Counted from the first letter of the stretch, positions 52,353-61,432 are shown. The stretch is DNA of 64,000 nucleotides from Hyphomicrobiales bacterium (GCA_930633525.1 CAKNFP010000002.1:744001-808000), one strand, 5' to 3'. The notes: generated by a model from the letters alone, not told the origin. Translations and numbers: made by a program.

Positions 52353-53225
52353 ATGTTGGCCTTTGCCGAACAGGGCATGAACGGACTGATGATGGGGGCC
52401 ATTTATGCCCTGTTCGCACTTGGAATGGTGCTGATCTATGGTGTCATGCACGTCCTCAATTTTTCCCACGGCGTGCTTTTCATGGCGGGTGCCTATGTCT
52501 GCCAGGTCATATTTGCGCAATTGACCGGAAATTACTTCATCGCGATTCTTGGGTCCATGCTTGTGCTGGCTCTGGTGGGCTGCCTGCTCGAAAAAGGCAT
52601 CTTCCAACACCTGCGCGGCAGCCTGAGCATGCAGATCGTGGCCTCCATGGGGCTGATCATGATCGTGCAGAACAGCATCATCTATTTCTTCGGGCCGCTT
52701 GCGCTACACATGCGCGTCGAAACCGTAGAAACAAAGATAAGGCTAGGGCCGCTGAGCTTCACCGCCCAGCATTTCGTGATCATCGGCGTGGCGCTGGTTG
52801 CCGTCGTGAGCCTTGATCTCTTTCTGCGCCATACGCGGCTTGGCACAGCCCTGCGCGCGACCAGTCAGAACCTGGAAGCCGCCCGAGTTGTCGGTATAAA
52901 TCCCGACAGTATCTTCTTGATGACTTTCGCCCTCGCCACCGCACTCGCGGCGCTGGCGGGCGCGCTGCTCGGTCCGCTCTTCCTCATTTCGCCAGCTATG
53001 GGCGATCTCCCTCTCTTGAAGGGTCTCACGGCCATTGTGCTTGGCGGAATGGGCAGCGTCCCGGGCGCGATCATCGGTGGTTTCCTGATCGGCGTCCTGG
53101 AGGCGCAGGCCACACTGGTGCTGCCGACGGATTATCGTGATGCGGTGGTCTTCGCCGCTCTGATCGGCATTCTCCTCTTCCGACCCTATGGTCTGTTCGG
53201 CAGGCGGGAGCGCGGCGAGCCATGA
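52353..53225 (+). CDS. livH: ABC importer permease, LivH type
   Basis: A 290-residue permease of the branched-chain amino acid type with eight or so helices. The LivH pattern is clear: GLMMGAIYALFALGMVLIYGVMHVLNFSHG at the N-terminus, LRATSQNLEAARVVGINPDSI coupling loop and AIVLGGMGSVPGAIIGGFLIGVLEA near the end. It overlaps livM by four bases (ATGA). Confidence 0.9.
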   Translation: MLAFAEQGMNGLMMGAIYALFALGMVLIYGVMHVLNFSHGVLFMAGAYVCQVIFAQLTGNYFIAILGSMLVLALVGCLLEKGIFQHLRGSLSMQIVASMGLIMIVQNSIIYFFGPLALHMRVETVETKIRLGPLSFTAQHFVIIGVALVAVVSLDLFLRHTRLGTALRATSQNLEAARVVGINPDSIFLMTFALATALAALAGALLGPLFLISPAMGDLPLLKGLTAIVLGGMGSVPGAIIGGFLIGVLEAQATLVLPTDYRDAVVFAALIGILLFRPYGLFGRRERGEP

Positions 53226-54235
53226 AGCCCTTGAAGTTTCTCGCGCTGGTTGCGGCTGTCATCGTCGCGGCTTTCATTCCTGTCCTGTTGCCGGACCAGC
53301 CTTATATTGTGAACACGCTCACGCTGACGCTGTGCGCGATTGTTCCCGCGATCGGCCTTAACCTGCTCTACGGCCAAGCCGGCCTGCTCTCCCTCGGGCA
53401 CATGGCCTTCACCGGCATCGGCGGATACACGGCCGCGCTCCTGATGAAAAATGCCGGATGGGCGCTGCCGGAGGCGATGCTCGCCGCCGCGGTCGTCGCC
53501 GGCTTTGCCGGCTTGCTCGTTGGCATCCCCTGCCTCAGGCTGCGTAGCCATTTCTTCGTCATCGTTACGCTCGGCGTCGGGATGATCCTCTATACATTCT
53601 TCAATAACCTCGACGGGATTACCGGTGGCGCTCAAGGTCTACCCGGCGTTCCGCGACCGCGGCCCCTTTCGATCGGCGACTACACGATCGAGTTTAGGAC
53701 GCCCCGGGGTTTCTACTGGCTCGCGCTGCTCACCATGCTGGGAACGTTGTTTGTGCAGTGGCTCATCGCGCGATCCCCTTTTGGCTTCTCGCTCGATGCG
53801 ATCCGCCAGGACGAGACGATGGCGGCTTCGCGCGGCGTCGACGTGTTCGCGCATAAGCTGGCGGCCTTCGTCATCGCCTCGGCGATCGCAGGCGTGGGTG
53901 GGGCCCTGAGTGTCACGTTCCTGCGCGTCGCCGCGCCGACGTTATTTGATCTGCACGCCAGCATGAATGTCGTTGCCATCGTCCTTGTCGGCGGTCCAGG
54001 CTATCTCGCAGGCCCCATTCTTGGCGCCTTCATCTTCATTGCCTTGCCGGAGTTTCTGCGCGTCGCCGCGGAATTCCGCCTGATCGTCTTCGGCTTTGTG
54101 CTTGTTTTCATCGCGCTCTTCGCCAATCGCGGCTTGCTTGGTCTTGCCGACAAACTGTGGTCGAGGATGAAACGGGATCGTGCCGCGGACGAGTTTTCGG
54201 GTGGAGGCCCTCGACCCCTGAAGAGCGAGGGATAG
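53222..54235 (+). CDS. livM: ABC importer permease, LivM type
   Basis: A 337-residue permease partner of LivH. Family segments are GLNLLYGQAGLLSLGHMAFTGIGGYTAALLM, the coupling region FSLDAIRQDETMAASRGVDVFAHKLAAFV and VLVGGPGYLAGPILGAFIFIALPE. Its start lies inside the livH stop, and its end is 4 bp from livG, so the operon is tightly packed. The last 30 residues are a polar tail. Confidence 0.9.
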   Translation: MKPLKFLALVAAVIVAAFIPVLLPDQPYIVNTLTLTLCAIVPAIGLNLLYGQAGLLSLGHMAFTGIGGYTAALLMKNAGWALPEAMLAAAVVAGFAGLLVGIPCLRLRSHFFVIVTLGVGMILYTFFNNLDGITGGAQGLPGVPRPRPLSIGDYTIEFRTPRGFYWLALLTMLGTLFVQWLIARSPFGFSLDAIRQDETMAASRGVDVFAHKLAAFVIASAIAGVGGALSVTFLRVAAPTLFDLHASMNVVAIVLVGGPGYLAGPILGAFIFIALPEFLRVAAEFRLIVFGFVLVFIALFANRGLLGLADKLWSRMKRDRAADEFSGGGPRPLKSEG

Positions 54236-54239
54236 ACCG

Positions 54240-54989
54240 ATGGCTCCAATTCTCGCAGTCTCAAATATCGCCAAGCGGTTCGGCGGTGTTGTCGCGCTGG
54301 ATGGCGCGGGCTTCAGCGTTGACAAGCCCGGCATCGTCGCGTTGATCGGTCCGAATGGCGCGGGCAAGACGACATTATTCGACGTGATCTGCGGTCGCCA
54401 GAATGCCGACAGCGGCGAAGTTCGCTTCATGGGCGAACGCGTCGATGGCCTGCCGCCATTCCGTCTCTCCCGTCTCGGCTTTGCTCGCAGCTTCCAGGAA
54501 TGCCGGGTTCTACCCGAAGCGACCTGCCTGGAGAACATGCTGTTCTCGGCGCAGAACAAAACCCTGGGCAGCGAACTCGCAGGCATTTTCCGCGGAACCG
54601 GGCACAGCCGCGCCACCATCGACAAGGCGCGCGAACTCCTGCGGATGGTTGGCCTGGAGCGTTTCACCAACCGGCCGGCCAACGATCTCTCCTTCGGCCA
54701 GAAGCGCCTTGTCGAGATCGCCTCGACGTTGATGGGATCTCCCAAGGTGCTGCTGCTCGACGAGCCGGCCTCGGGCGTCAATCCAACACTATTAAATATC
54801 CTGCATGACTTTCTGCTCGATCAAGCGCCGAAATTGGGCCTCCTGCTTGTGGTGATCGAGCACAACATGGAGTTCATCATGTCAGTCGCCGAGCGTATCG
54901 TCGTCCTGCACCAGGGCAAAGTCCTGGAGGACGGGCCGCCGGCGGCGATTCAGGCAAGCCCCCAGGTTATCGAAGCCTATCTGAGCTGA
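54240..54989 (+). CDS. livG: ABC importer ATPase, LivG type
   Basis: A 249-residue ATPase. Walker A GPNGAGKTT lies at residues 37-45, the signature is the family variant LSFGQKRLVEIA, Walker B is VLLLDEPASGVNP and the switch His is in VIEHNM. The form is that of LivG, with the short C-terminal tail ending IEAYL. It hydrolyses ATP as a heterodimer with LivF. Confidence 0.9.
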   Translation: MAPILAVSNIAKRFGGVVALDGAGFSVDKPGIVALIGPNGAGKTTLFDVICGRQNADSGEVRFMGERVDGLPPFRLSRLGFARSFQECRVLPEATCLENMLFSAQNKTLGSELAGIFRGTGHSRATIDKARELLRMVGLERFTNRPANDLSFGQKRLVEIASTLMGSPKVLLLDEPASGVNPTLLNILHDFLLDQAPKLGLLLVVIEHNMEFIMSVAERIVVLHQGKVLEDGPPAAIQASPQVIEAYLS

Positions 54990-54997
54990 GGCGAGAG

Positions 54998-55744
54998 ATG
55001 AGCGCACCAACATCCCAAGCAATCCTCGCTGTTCGCGATCTCAAGGCGGGCTATGGCGGCGGGCGCATGATCGTCAACGGCGTCGATATCAATGTCGCCC
55101 CAGGCGAGATCGTCTGCGTCATCGGCCAGAACGGCGCCGGCAAGTCAACGTTGCTCAAGGGCATCGTCAATCTGATCCAGGTTCGGCAGGGGAGCGTGCA
55201 ACTCGATGGCAAAGACGTCAGCGATTTGCCCGCCCAGAAGTTGCTGTTGGAAGGCCTGGCCTATATCCCGCAGGGTCGAAGCATATTTCCGCGACTGACC
55301 GTCGCCGAGAATATCAAGATGGGCGGTTACCTCATCAAGGATCGCAATATCCTGAAACGTCGGCAGGAGGAGATGGAGGCTATGTTTCCGGCGCTGGCCG
55401 AACTGCGCGGCTTGCAGGCATCGAGCCTGTCCGGCGGCCAGCAACGGCAGCTGGAACTCGCGCGCACCCTGATGATGGATCCCAAGGTGCTGATGCTCGA
55501 CGAACCGTCGATCGGTCTCGCGCCCCGTATCGTCGATCAGGTCTTTGCGATTTTACGCGACCTCGCCAAGCTCGGCAAATCTGTCCTCATGGTGGAGCAG
55601 AATGTTCGCAAAGCCCTCGCCGCAGCCGACCGAGGCTATGTTCTCGAGTTAGGCAAGGTTCGTCTTGAGGACCGCGCGCAGGCGCTTCTCGAAGATGAGC
55701 GCGTCGCGCAACTCTATATGGGCATGCGTCCGAGCGCTGCCTAG
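54998..55744 (+). CDS. livF: ABC importer ATPase, LivF type
   Basis: A 248-residue ATPase with Walker A GQNGAGKST (residues 43-51), signature LSGGQQRQLELAR, Walker B VLMLDEPSIGLAP and LMVEQNV switch. The LivF-specific GLAYIPQGRSIFPRLTVAENI is present. It closes the transporter operon 8 bp after livG; 150 bp then separate it from the convergent CoA ligase gene. Confidence 0.9.
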   Translation: MSAPTSQAILAVRDLKAGYGGGRMIVNGVDINVAPGEIVCVIGQNGAGKSTLLKGIVNLIQVRQGSVQLDGKDVSDLPAQKLLLEGLAYIPQGRSIFPRLTVAENIKMGGYLIKDRNILKRRQEEMEAMFPALAELRGLQASSLSGGQQRQLELARTLMMDPKVLMLDEPSIGLAPRIVDQVFAILRDLAKLGKSVLMVEQNVRKALAAADRGYVLELGKVRLEDRAQALLEDERVAQLYMGMRPSAA

Positions 55745-55897
55745 CGCATGCACCCCTCACCACCGAGGCGGCGGCCGGACATCGCCGATGCTTCCATGAC
55801 AGTTTCGCTGAGGCGCGTTGCCTGGGCGAACTATCAGCATACCATACGGCACAACACATGTACCGATCGGACTGCGGCTTTCCATCGAGGGCGCGCT

Positions 55898-57463
55898 CTA
55901 CGACGCATTGCGTTCGGGCGGCAGAAGGTCCCGTAGTTCCCTGCGCAATACCTTGCCCATGCTGTTGCGCGGCAACTTCTCGACGAAGATGAATTCTTTC
56001 GGCACCTTGTAGCGCGATAGCTTATCACGGCAGACAGCGGCCAACTCGTCGGCACTCACCGCCGCGCCTTGACGCAGCCCGACAAAGGCGGCGACCGCTT
56101 CACCCCAATACGTGTGGGGTACACTCGTCACGGCGCATTCAGCCACAGCGGGATGCGCCAGCAGAACTTCCTCGATTTCGCGGGGGTAGATGTTCTCACC
56201 GCCAGAAATGATCATGTCATTCTTGCGATCGACCAAATAGAGATACCCCTCCTCATCAATGCGGGCCAGATCACCGCTGATGAACCACCCATCACGGAAC
56301 GATTGGGCTGTTTGCTCGAGAAGGTTGAGATAGCCTGAAAACATATAGGGCGAGGCGATCGCAAGCTCACCGACCTCGTCAGTGCCCGCCTGTCGCCCAT
56401 CCCCGGTCATCACCTTGAGGCGCGTGAGGGGAAGAGGCAGGCCGACACAGGCAATCTTTCTCAGCTGGTCCTGGGGCCGCAGACATGAAGTGACGCCCGC
56501 CTCGGTCGAGCCATAGCGCTCATAGAGCTTTCCCGCGCCGAAATAGGCAATCGCCTCCTCCTTCAGGGCCTGGGATAATGGCGCAGTCCCGGATGCGACG
56601 GTACGCAGCGACCGTGTGTCGAATTGGCTTGCCTTGCTGCCCAGATTGCGCAGGGCGGCGAGATGGGTCGGGACCATATAGGCCGATGTTGCCTGCAGAC
56701 GGGTGATCGCCGCAAGAAGAGTCTCGATGTTAAATTTACCGAGAATTTCTACGGTGCCGCCGAAGAAGACCGGCGCTAAAGCCATGAGAAGGCCCGCGCC
56801 GTGAAACATTGGGGTTGTGGCAACCGCACGATCGTCAGGCGTGTAGCTGCCATGTTCAGTGGCGAGGCAAAAGGCAGAAAGCACGCGGCTTCGATGAGAA
56901 AGCAACACGCCTTTGGGACGCCCGGTCGCACCGGATGTGTAAGGAATACTGAAGATATCAGTCTCGCAGACCTCGACGGGGCACAGCCCCGCGGAGGATT
57001 TGGCCAGAAGATCCTCATAAGGCGCGCCAAGAGGAATGATGCGCTCAACGCTTGGCGGCACACAGGCTCTTGCCTTTTCCTCAAGCGCGGGATCGACGAA
57101 AAGGACCCGCGCGGCGGAATCCTCGCAAATGAACCGGATTTCTGGCCCGGAGGCAACCGGGCCGATCGCCGCCGTGGCAACGCCCGCCGAAGACAATCCG
57201 GCGATGATCTCCATATATTCCAGGCAATTTGGCGAAAGGATCGCCGCACGGTCTCCGTGGCGCAGGCCAAGCCCCGCATGCGCCAGATTGGCAACCCGGT
57301 CGATCCGCTCAATCAAGGCCGCGAAAGTGAGACGCCGCTCGCCCGCGATGATCGCCGTCTTCGACGGCGTTCTGCCGGCCGCCGCCCGGATACCATCGGC
57401 AACGATCATTCCTTTCGCGGACCCGCTACGAACATCGGAGGATGGAGTGTTCGAATGCATCAT
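55898..57463 (-). CDS. AMP-forming acyl-CoA ligase
   Basis: A 521-residue adenylate-forming ligase which activates a carboxylic acid with ATP and attaches CoA. Motifs: P-loop-like YTSGATGRPKG, YGSTEAG, the GWFISGDLARIDEEGYLYLVDRKNDMI hinge region and the catalytic Lys in PRNSMGKVLRREL near the end. ATG 57463 follows AGAGTGGA. An operator-like motif shared with 48824-48843 lies 100 bp upstream. It probably commits the acid product of the cluster to beta-oxidation-like breakdown. Confidence 0.9.
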   Translation of the reverse strand: MMHSNTPSSDVRSGSAKGMIVADGIRAAAGRTPSKTAIIAGERRLTFAALIERIDRVANLAHAGLGLRHGDRAAILSPNCLEYMEIIAGLSSAGVATAAIGPVASGPEIRFICEDSAARVLFVDPALEEKARACVPPSVERIIPLGAPYEDLLAKSSAGLCPVEVCETDIFSIPYTSGATGRPKGVLLSHRSRVLSAFCLATEHGSYTPDDRAVATTPMFHGAGLLMALAPVFFGGTVEILGKFNIETLLAAITRLQATSAYMVPTHLAALRNLGSKASQFDTRSLRTVASGTAPLSQALKEEAIAYFGAGKLYERYGSTEAGVTSCLRPQDQLRKIACVGLPLPLTRLKVMTGDGRQAGTDEVGELAIASPYMFSGYLNLLEQTAQSFRDGWFISGDLARIDEEGYLYLVDRKNDMIISGGENIYPREIEEVLLAHPAVAECAVTSVPHTYWGEAVAAFVGLRQGAAVSADELAAVCRDKLSRYKVPKEFIFVEKLPRNSMGKVLRRELRDLLPPERNAS

Positions 57464-57563
57464 GTTCCACTCTTTGTTCTGATCGTGACCGCGCTGAACA
57501 CCCGCTTGACAGGCCGCAGATTGCTCGCTGAGGGATGATCATGTCACGGGCGCAAAACTTCGT

Positions 57564-57582
57564 TTGTATTATCATTAAGACA
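57564..57582. promoter_or_regulatory. Operator-like motif shared with the 48824 site
   Basis: TTGTATTATCATTAAGACA matches TTGTCATATCATTAATACA at 48824 with the common core TATCATTAA and outer TTGT/ACA. It lies in the 501-bp gap between the CoA ligase and the UTRA regulator gene, and could be bound by that regulator. The rest of the gap (57464-57964) holds no gene I can support. Confidence 0.5.
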
Positions 57583-57964
57583 TACATATCCTCACGGGAT
57601 CGGTAAAGAGCCGAGTGGAGCCTCGTCGATCGAACGAGGTCTTGCGGACTCATGGCGTGCCGGCCTCGGCTTTCCTTAGCTAGAATCCAGCTCGCGTTCC
57701 TCAGCTTTGCGGGCTGATGACCGCGGACCAGCACGTGTTTGCACACTGCTTGCCGGACGCTGCTTCACCCATGGGAAAAGCGCGTGGTCGATGTCACCCA
57801 TTGCACGGAACCGCGAGCAGCGGCCCTGCCATAGGTCGATCAGCTGCGATGAGCCAGCAGGGAGTGCTGGAAAGCTTCCGCTCCGCCGAGCGGCCACAAG
57901 CCTCACTTCCCCCGATTTTAGCAAGTGTTGGCGAAAGCAGCTGGATGTTCTCCCAGGAACGGTC

Positions 57965-58798
57965 CTACCGCTTCCCATTTTTGGTGTCAGCCGGCTGCAT
58001 TGTCAGTTCATTCAAGGTGCTGCTCATCGTCTCCACAGTCTGCGATGGGCTCAACACCATTTCCAGTTGATAGCGATCAGGCCGGTAGTAGGCGGTCAGA
58101 TATTCGATCGGCTCATCAGCGTGATCGCAGACCACGCGCTGCACCTTCAACAATGGCGCGCCAATCTCGGTTGAAAGCCGCGTGGCTATGTTTTGATCCG
58201 CGAGCGTCGCCGTGATGCTCTGACGCGCATGACCGATCTTGACGCCTGAGCGCTTGATCAGCGACAGCATCGGCGTTCGCGCAAGACCCGTGCGATCGAA
58301 TGTGCGGCCGATCCGGGCGGGAATGACCGTGACGAGGAGGGAGATCGTAAAATCACCAAAATAGCGCACGCGTTGCGAGTGTTGCACCTCGGTCCCGGCC
58401 GGCAGCTCAAGCGCTTCCGCCTCCATCTGTGTGGCGGGACCATAGCTAAACTCGATCACCTTGACGGTAGTCGTCTGACCCATCACGGTCGCCCCCTCGA
58501 GCCAAGCCGCAACAGACGCCCGCAGCGGTGGCGTAGGTGGCCGATACTGGACGATGGTGCCACGGCCGCGAGCGCGCGAGACAAACCCAGCCAGCGCAAG
58601 CTCCGTCAACGCCCGCCGCGCCGTGATGCGCGAGACCCCATAAAGACTGGCAACTTCATGCTCGGCGGGCAGGACATCCCCAACCTTGAAGGTCCCCCCG
58701 AGGATTCCATCCCTCAGGATGAGAAAGATCTGATGATAGAGTGGCGCTTTGTGGTTCGCGTTGACGCTGCTTCCTTCCTTGGCGCTCGTCCGCGTCAT
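57965..58798 (-). CDS. GntR-family transcriptional regulator, HutC/UTRA type
   Basis: A 277-residue regulator with an N-terminal winged helix (LPAEHEVASLYGVSRITARRALTELALAGFV, residues about 43-73) and a UTRA ligand domain (FSYGPATQMEAEALEL..., EIGAPLLKVQRVVCDHADEPIEYLTAYYRPDRYQL). AGGGGAGC precedes ATG 58798. UTRA domains sense small carbon or nitrogen compounds. It is next to the CoA ligase and likely governs the regulon that shares the TATCATTAA motif. Confidence 0.88.
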   Translation of the reverse strand: MTRTSAKEGSSVNANHKAPLYHQIFLILRDGILGGTFKVGDVLPAEHEVASLYGVSRITARRALTELALAGFVSRARGRGTIVQYRPPTPPLRASVAAWLEGATVMGQTTTVKVIEFSYGPATQMEAEALELPAGTEVQHSQRVRYFGDFTISLLVTVIPARIGRTFDRTGLARTPMLSLIKRSGVKIGHARQSITATLADQNIATRLSTEIGAPLLKVQRVVCDHADEPIEYLTAYYRPDRYQLEMVLSPSQTVETMSSTLNELTMQPADTKNGKR

Positions 58799-59150
58799 CT
58801 GCTCCCCCTGTTTTGTCTCGCAATATTCGCCATGAACATTGAATCAAGCAACGACAGAATCACGTAACGATGCCCAATTGTAGCTTCTGCGGTGGAATAT
58901 CAACTAGCCAAAAGGCCTACAGTGTCGGACGGGAAGCATCCCTGCGCACCGGGCTCGAACCATTCCGCCCTACTGCTTCCGCAAGGCGCCCCGGAACACC
59001 TTGTAACCAGAATGACGAAGATGCCAGCAACTCCGCCTGCTGCGTCGATAATGCGACATGCGCCAGCTGGTTGAACCCGGTGATGCATCGCCCACATACG
59101 CGATCCTACGCGCCGAACCGCATGATGCACTTGCTATCACGATTTCAATG

Positions 59151-59182
59151 ATATAACAATATAACAATATAACAATATAACA
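59151..59182. repeat. Tandem repeat (ATATAACA) x 4
   Basis: Four perfect head-to-tail copies of the octamer ATATAACA, in the 430-bp gap 58799-59228 that otherwise holds no gene I can support. The repeat is very AT-rich against GC-rich surroundings. Confidence 0.9.
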
Positions 59183-59228
59183 TAATAAATCAGAGGGATG
59201 CTTGGCTAGGATTCATCTATAATTCGTC

Positions 59229-59441
59229 ATGCGCGGCGGCGGTTCTGGTATCCTCGGCCAGGATAAGCAGGCGGCCTCTATGGAGGAGGGCGTGCTGGAC
59301 TGGCATTTCGACTACTCCTGCAACCCGCATCTCGGTGGGGTGAATTACTTGCCAGGGCGATGCCCCGCGTGTGGACGGAAAGACAAATACAACGGAAACG
59401 CACTGCGCTGCGAAGAATTTCACGAGCACTCGCCCGGATAA
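59229..59441 (+). CDS. Short open frame with a CPxCG zinc-ribbon-like motif (doubtful)
   Basis: A 70-codon frame reading ...LDWHFDYSCNPHLGGVNYLPGRCPACGRKDKYNGNALRCEEF.... The Cys-rich part looks like half a zinc ribbon, and the residue mix is more protein-like than the opposite strand. There is no ribosome-binding site, and an IS5-type fragment adjoins it on the right. It may be the remnant of a larger gene. Confidence 0.25.
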   Translation: MRGGGSGILGQDKQAASMEEGVLDWHFDYSCNPHLGGVNYLPGRCPACGRKDKYNGNALRCEEFHEHSPG

Positions 59442-59499
59442 CCGATCGTCCAGGCTGGGGATCCCCCATTGAGGCGACAGGGCAAACGGCTCGACGGTA

Positions 59500-59826
59500 T
59501 GCTCCCCTTTTGCGCCAAGGCGGCACGCTGTGCTTGACGTAGGTGCTGTCGATCGCGGTGCTCTTCGTCACTGCCGCGCCTGCGTCCACCAGCGCGTTCT
59601 GCAGTTTGAGCCAGAAACGCCGGTGCGACCAGCGGTTGAACCGGTTGTACTTCGTCATCAACGGCTCATACTCGACGGGACAGCCGCGCCAGCGCCTCCC
59701 CTTCAGCACATGCAGGATGCCGGAGATGACCCGCCGATCATCGACTCGCCGCGCTCCCGGCTGGTTCCTTGGCAGGTGTGGTTCGATCGCTCCCCACGCT
59801 TCATCCGACAACCAAAACAGCGCCAT
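59500..59826 (-). pseudogene. IS5-family transposase fragment A (N-terminal part)
   Basis: Starting at 59826 on the minus strand: MALFWLSDEAWGAIEPHLPRN, then RRVISGILHVLKGRRWRGCP and IDSTYVK, the N-terminal half of an IS5-type transposase with the first catalytic Asp in AIDSTYVK. Past this point (about 59540) the match is lost, with a frame change, and no C-terminal part follows. It is a truncated copy. Confidence 0.8.
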
Positions 59827-59889
59827 CCCGACATTCCCGTGATCCACATCCGCGGTGAAGCAGGAAAGTCGCTCCGCCTCAACTCGCTG

Positions 59890-60510
59890 ATTTGGTTTGA
59901 ACCCAGGTAGGGGACGCATTTGAGCCATTGCGTCGCAAGAGCGACGAAGGCGATGGCCGCGAGGAAGTTTGCGGCGAGCCTGTCGTATCTGGTGGCGATG
60001 CGCTTCCAGTTTTTGAGCTTTCCGAACATGCGCTCGATGACAATTCGACGCCGGTCGGCCGAGCGGTTGAGAGGATAGGCGGTGCTTCGGGTCGCACGGC
60101 CCGGTATGACGGCCTCGATCCGCCTGTCGGCGAGCCAGCTTCGCAATCGATCGGCGTCATAGGCCCTGTCCGCGAGGAGGCGCTTGGCCGGCGCCATGGC
60201 CTCCAGCAAGGGCACAGCCATGCTGATATCGGCGATGGGTCCGGGTGTCAGCGCGATGGTGACGATCCTGCCGCAAGGATCGGCCAGACAAGGGATTTTT
60301 GTCGTTCTACCGCCGCTCGATACGCCGACCGCCTGCGTCCACTCCCCCCTTTTCCGCCAGACGCGGACCGATGCGCCTTCACGTGGGAGCTGTCGAGCAT
60401 CAGCTCATCAGGGATTGCTCCTGCCGCGGCGACCTTGGTGAAGATCCGCTGCCAGACCCCACGATGTGCCCAGCGGGTGTAACGATTGTAGATCGTCGCG
60501 GCAAACTTCT
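59890..60510 (-). pseudogene. IS5-family (IS427-like) transposase fragment B, orfA/orfB with frameshift
   Basis: On the minus strand, FAATIYNRYTRWAHRGVWQRIF ... LMLDSSHVKAHRSASGGKGG continues after a -1 shift as EWTQAVGVSSGGRTTKIPCLAD ... LLADRAYDADRLRSWL ... RRIVIERMFGKLKNWKRIATRYDRLAANF. The two parts together are the middle and C-terminal half of the transposase with DDE residues. The shift occurs at a run of six C (60344-60349; GGGGGG in the mRNA), as in IS427-group elements where orfA and orfB are joined by programmed frameshifting. The N-terminal about 50 residues are missing, so the copy is dead. Confidence 0.8.
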
Positions 60511-60892
60511 CTGGTCTGCTCGCGATCCCTGAACGGCTGCGTTCCCACGAGACAGTGCAGTTCACCGGCCATTGGGACGCGACCGGGACTGAGATGCGCG
60601 ATGCGGTCCGCCGGGTCCTGGGTCGCGACATGCCGGAACGCGCATTCCCTTGGTGGCTGATGCGTCTTGCCGCGCCATTCGGCGGATTCCCCAAGGAGGC
60701 GCTGGAGATCGAACCGGTGTGGAAGCATCCCAGCGCCTCGACAATCGCCGTCTCGTGGAACTGCTTGGCGTCGAACCACACACTCCGATCGATCAGGCCA
60801 TCGCAGCGACGCTGACCGACATGGGCTGCCTTGCCCGACCGCAGGGCCATACTCACCTTGCCCACGCCCGCCCCGGAAGACAGGAGGCGTGA
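60511..60892 (+). pseudogene. C-terminal remnant of an NAD(P)-binding epimerase/reductase-like gene
   Basis: The plus strand reads VQFTGHWDATGTEMRDAVRRVLGRDMP...PFGGFPKEALEIEPVWKHP and then, in another frame, QRLDNRRLVELLGVEPHTPIDQAIAATLTDMGCL. This is the end of an extended short-chain dehydrogenase (NmrA/epimerase-like). The N-terminal Rossmann part is replaced by IS fragment B and there is a frameshift near 60730. It ends two bases before the start of the membrane protein gene, its probable operon partner. Confidence 0.65.
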
Positions 60893-60893
60893 G

Positions 60894-61391
60894 ATGAACT
60901 GGAAGACCTATCTGATTGCGCAGGCGCTTGGCGTGGCGGCCTTCAACACACTCTGCAATGCGGCCTATACCGTATATCTCTGGCGCGGCGAGGCCGTGCT
61001 GTCGCTGGACCGGATCGGCGCGGACCTCGCCATGACGCCGATCTGGATCGGCCTGCTCTCGGTGCTGCTGGGCACGCCGTTCACCAGGAAGGCGCTGGCC
61101 GACGGGCGGATGATCCGCGAGGCGAAGCTTCGTGCGCATCCGCTGGCGATCAGGCTGCCGCGCAATCTGGCCGTCCGCGCGATTGCCTTCGCAGCCCTCT
61201 GCGCCAGGATCCTTGCGATACCTCTGGCGCTGGTTTTGCCCATGCTCGGAGACGGGCTGCTCACACCGGGCGCGGCAATCGGCAGCAAGGCGATCCTCAC
61301 CATCGCATTCAGCCTCATCATCGTGCCGCTGGCAGCTTACGCGACGATTGCCGATATGCCGACGGCGCAAGGTGGACGAGCTTCAAGGTGA
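60894..61391 (+). CDS. Small membrane protein of unknown function
   Basis: A 165-residue protein with about four hydrophobic helices (LIAQALGVAAFNTLCNAAYTVYLW, LAMTPIWIGLLSVLLGT, LCARILAIPLALVLPML, AILTIAFSLIIVPLAAYATI). AGGAGG precedes ATG 60894, so translation looks intact. It directly follows the broken epimerase-like gene. I do not recognise a family. Confidence 0.65.
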   Translation: MNWKTYLIAQALGVAAFNTLCNAAYTVYLWRGEAVLSLDRIGADLAMTPIWIGLLSVLLGTPFTRKALADGRMIREAKLRAHPLAIRLPRNLAVRAIAFAALCARILAIPLALVLPMLGDGLLTPGAAIGSKAILTIAFSLIIVPLAAYATIADMPTAQGGRASR

Positions 61392-61432
61392 CGCTGCGAG
61401 CGTCGGGCTATGGCGGGGAAATAGCGGTTCAC

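Noticed and set aside
51171..52610. A 479-codon open frame on the minus strand opposite the second LivJ-type gene
   Set aside because: It is the mirror of a clear binding-protein gene, and its translation is rich in Asp, His, Arg and Gln with no family pattern; a shadow caused by high GC.
57676..57978. A 100-codon minus-strand frame between the CoA ligase and the UTRA regulator
   Set aside because: It overlaps the end of the regulator gene, has no recognisable pattern, and the region holds an operator-like site.
59151..59182. Possible CRISPR array
   Set aside because: The repeats are 8 bp and contiguous, without spacers; a simple tandem repeat.
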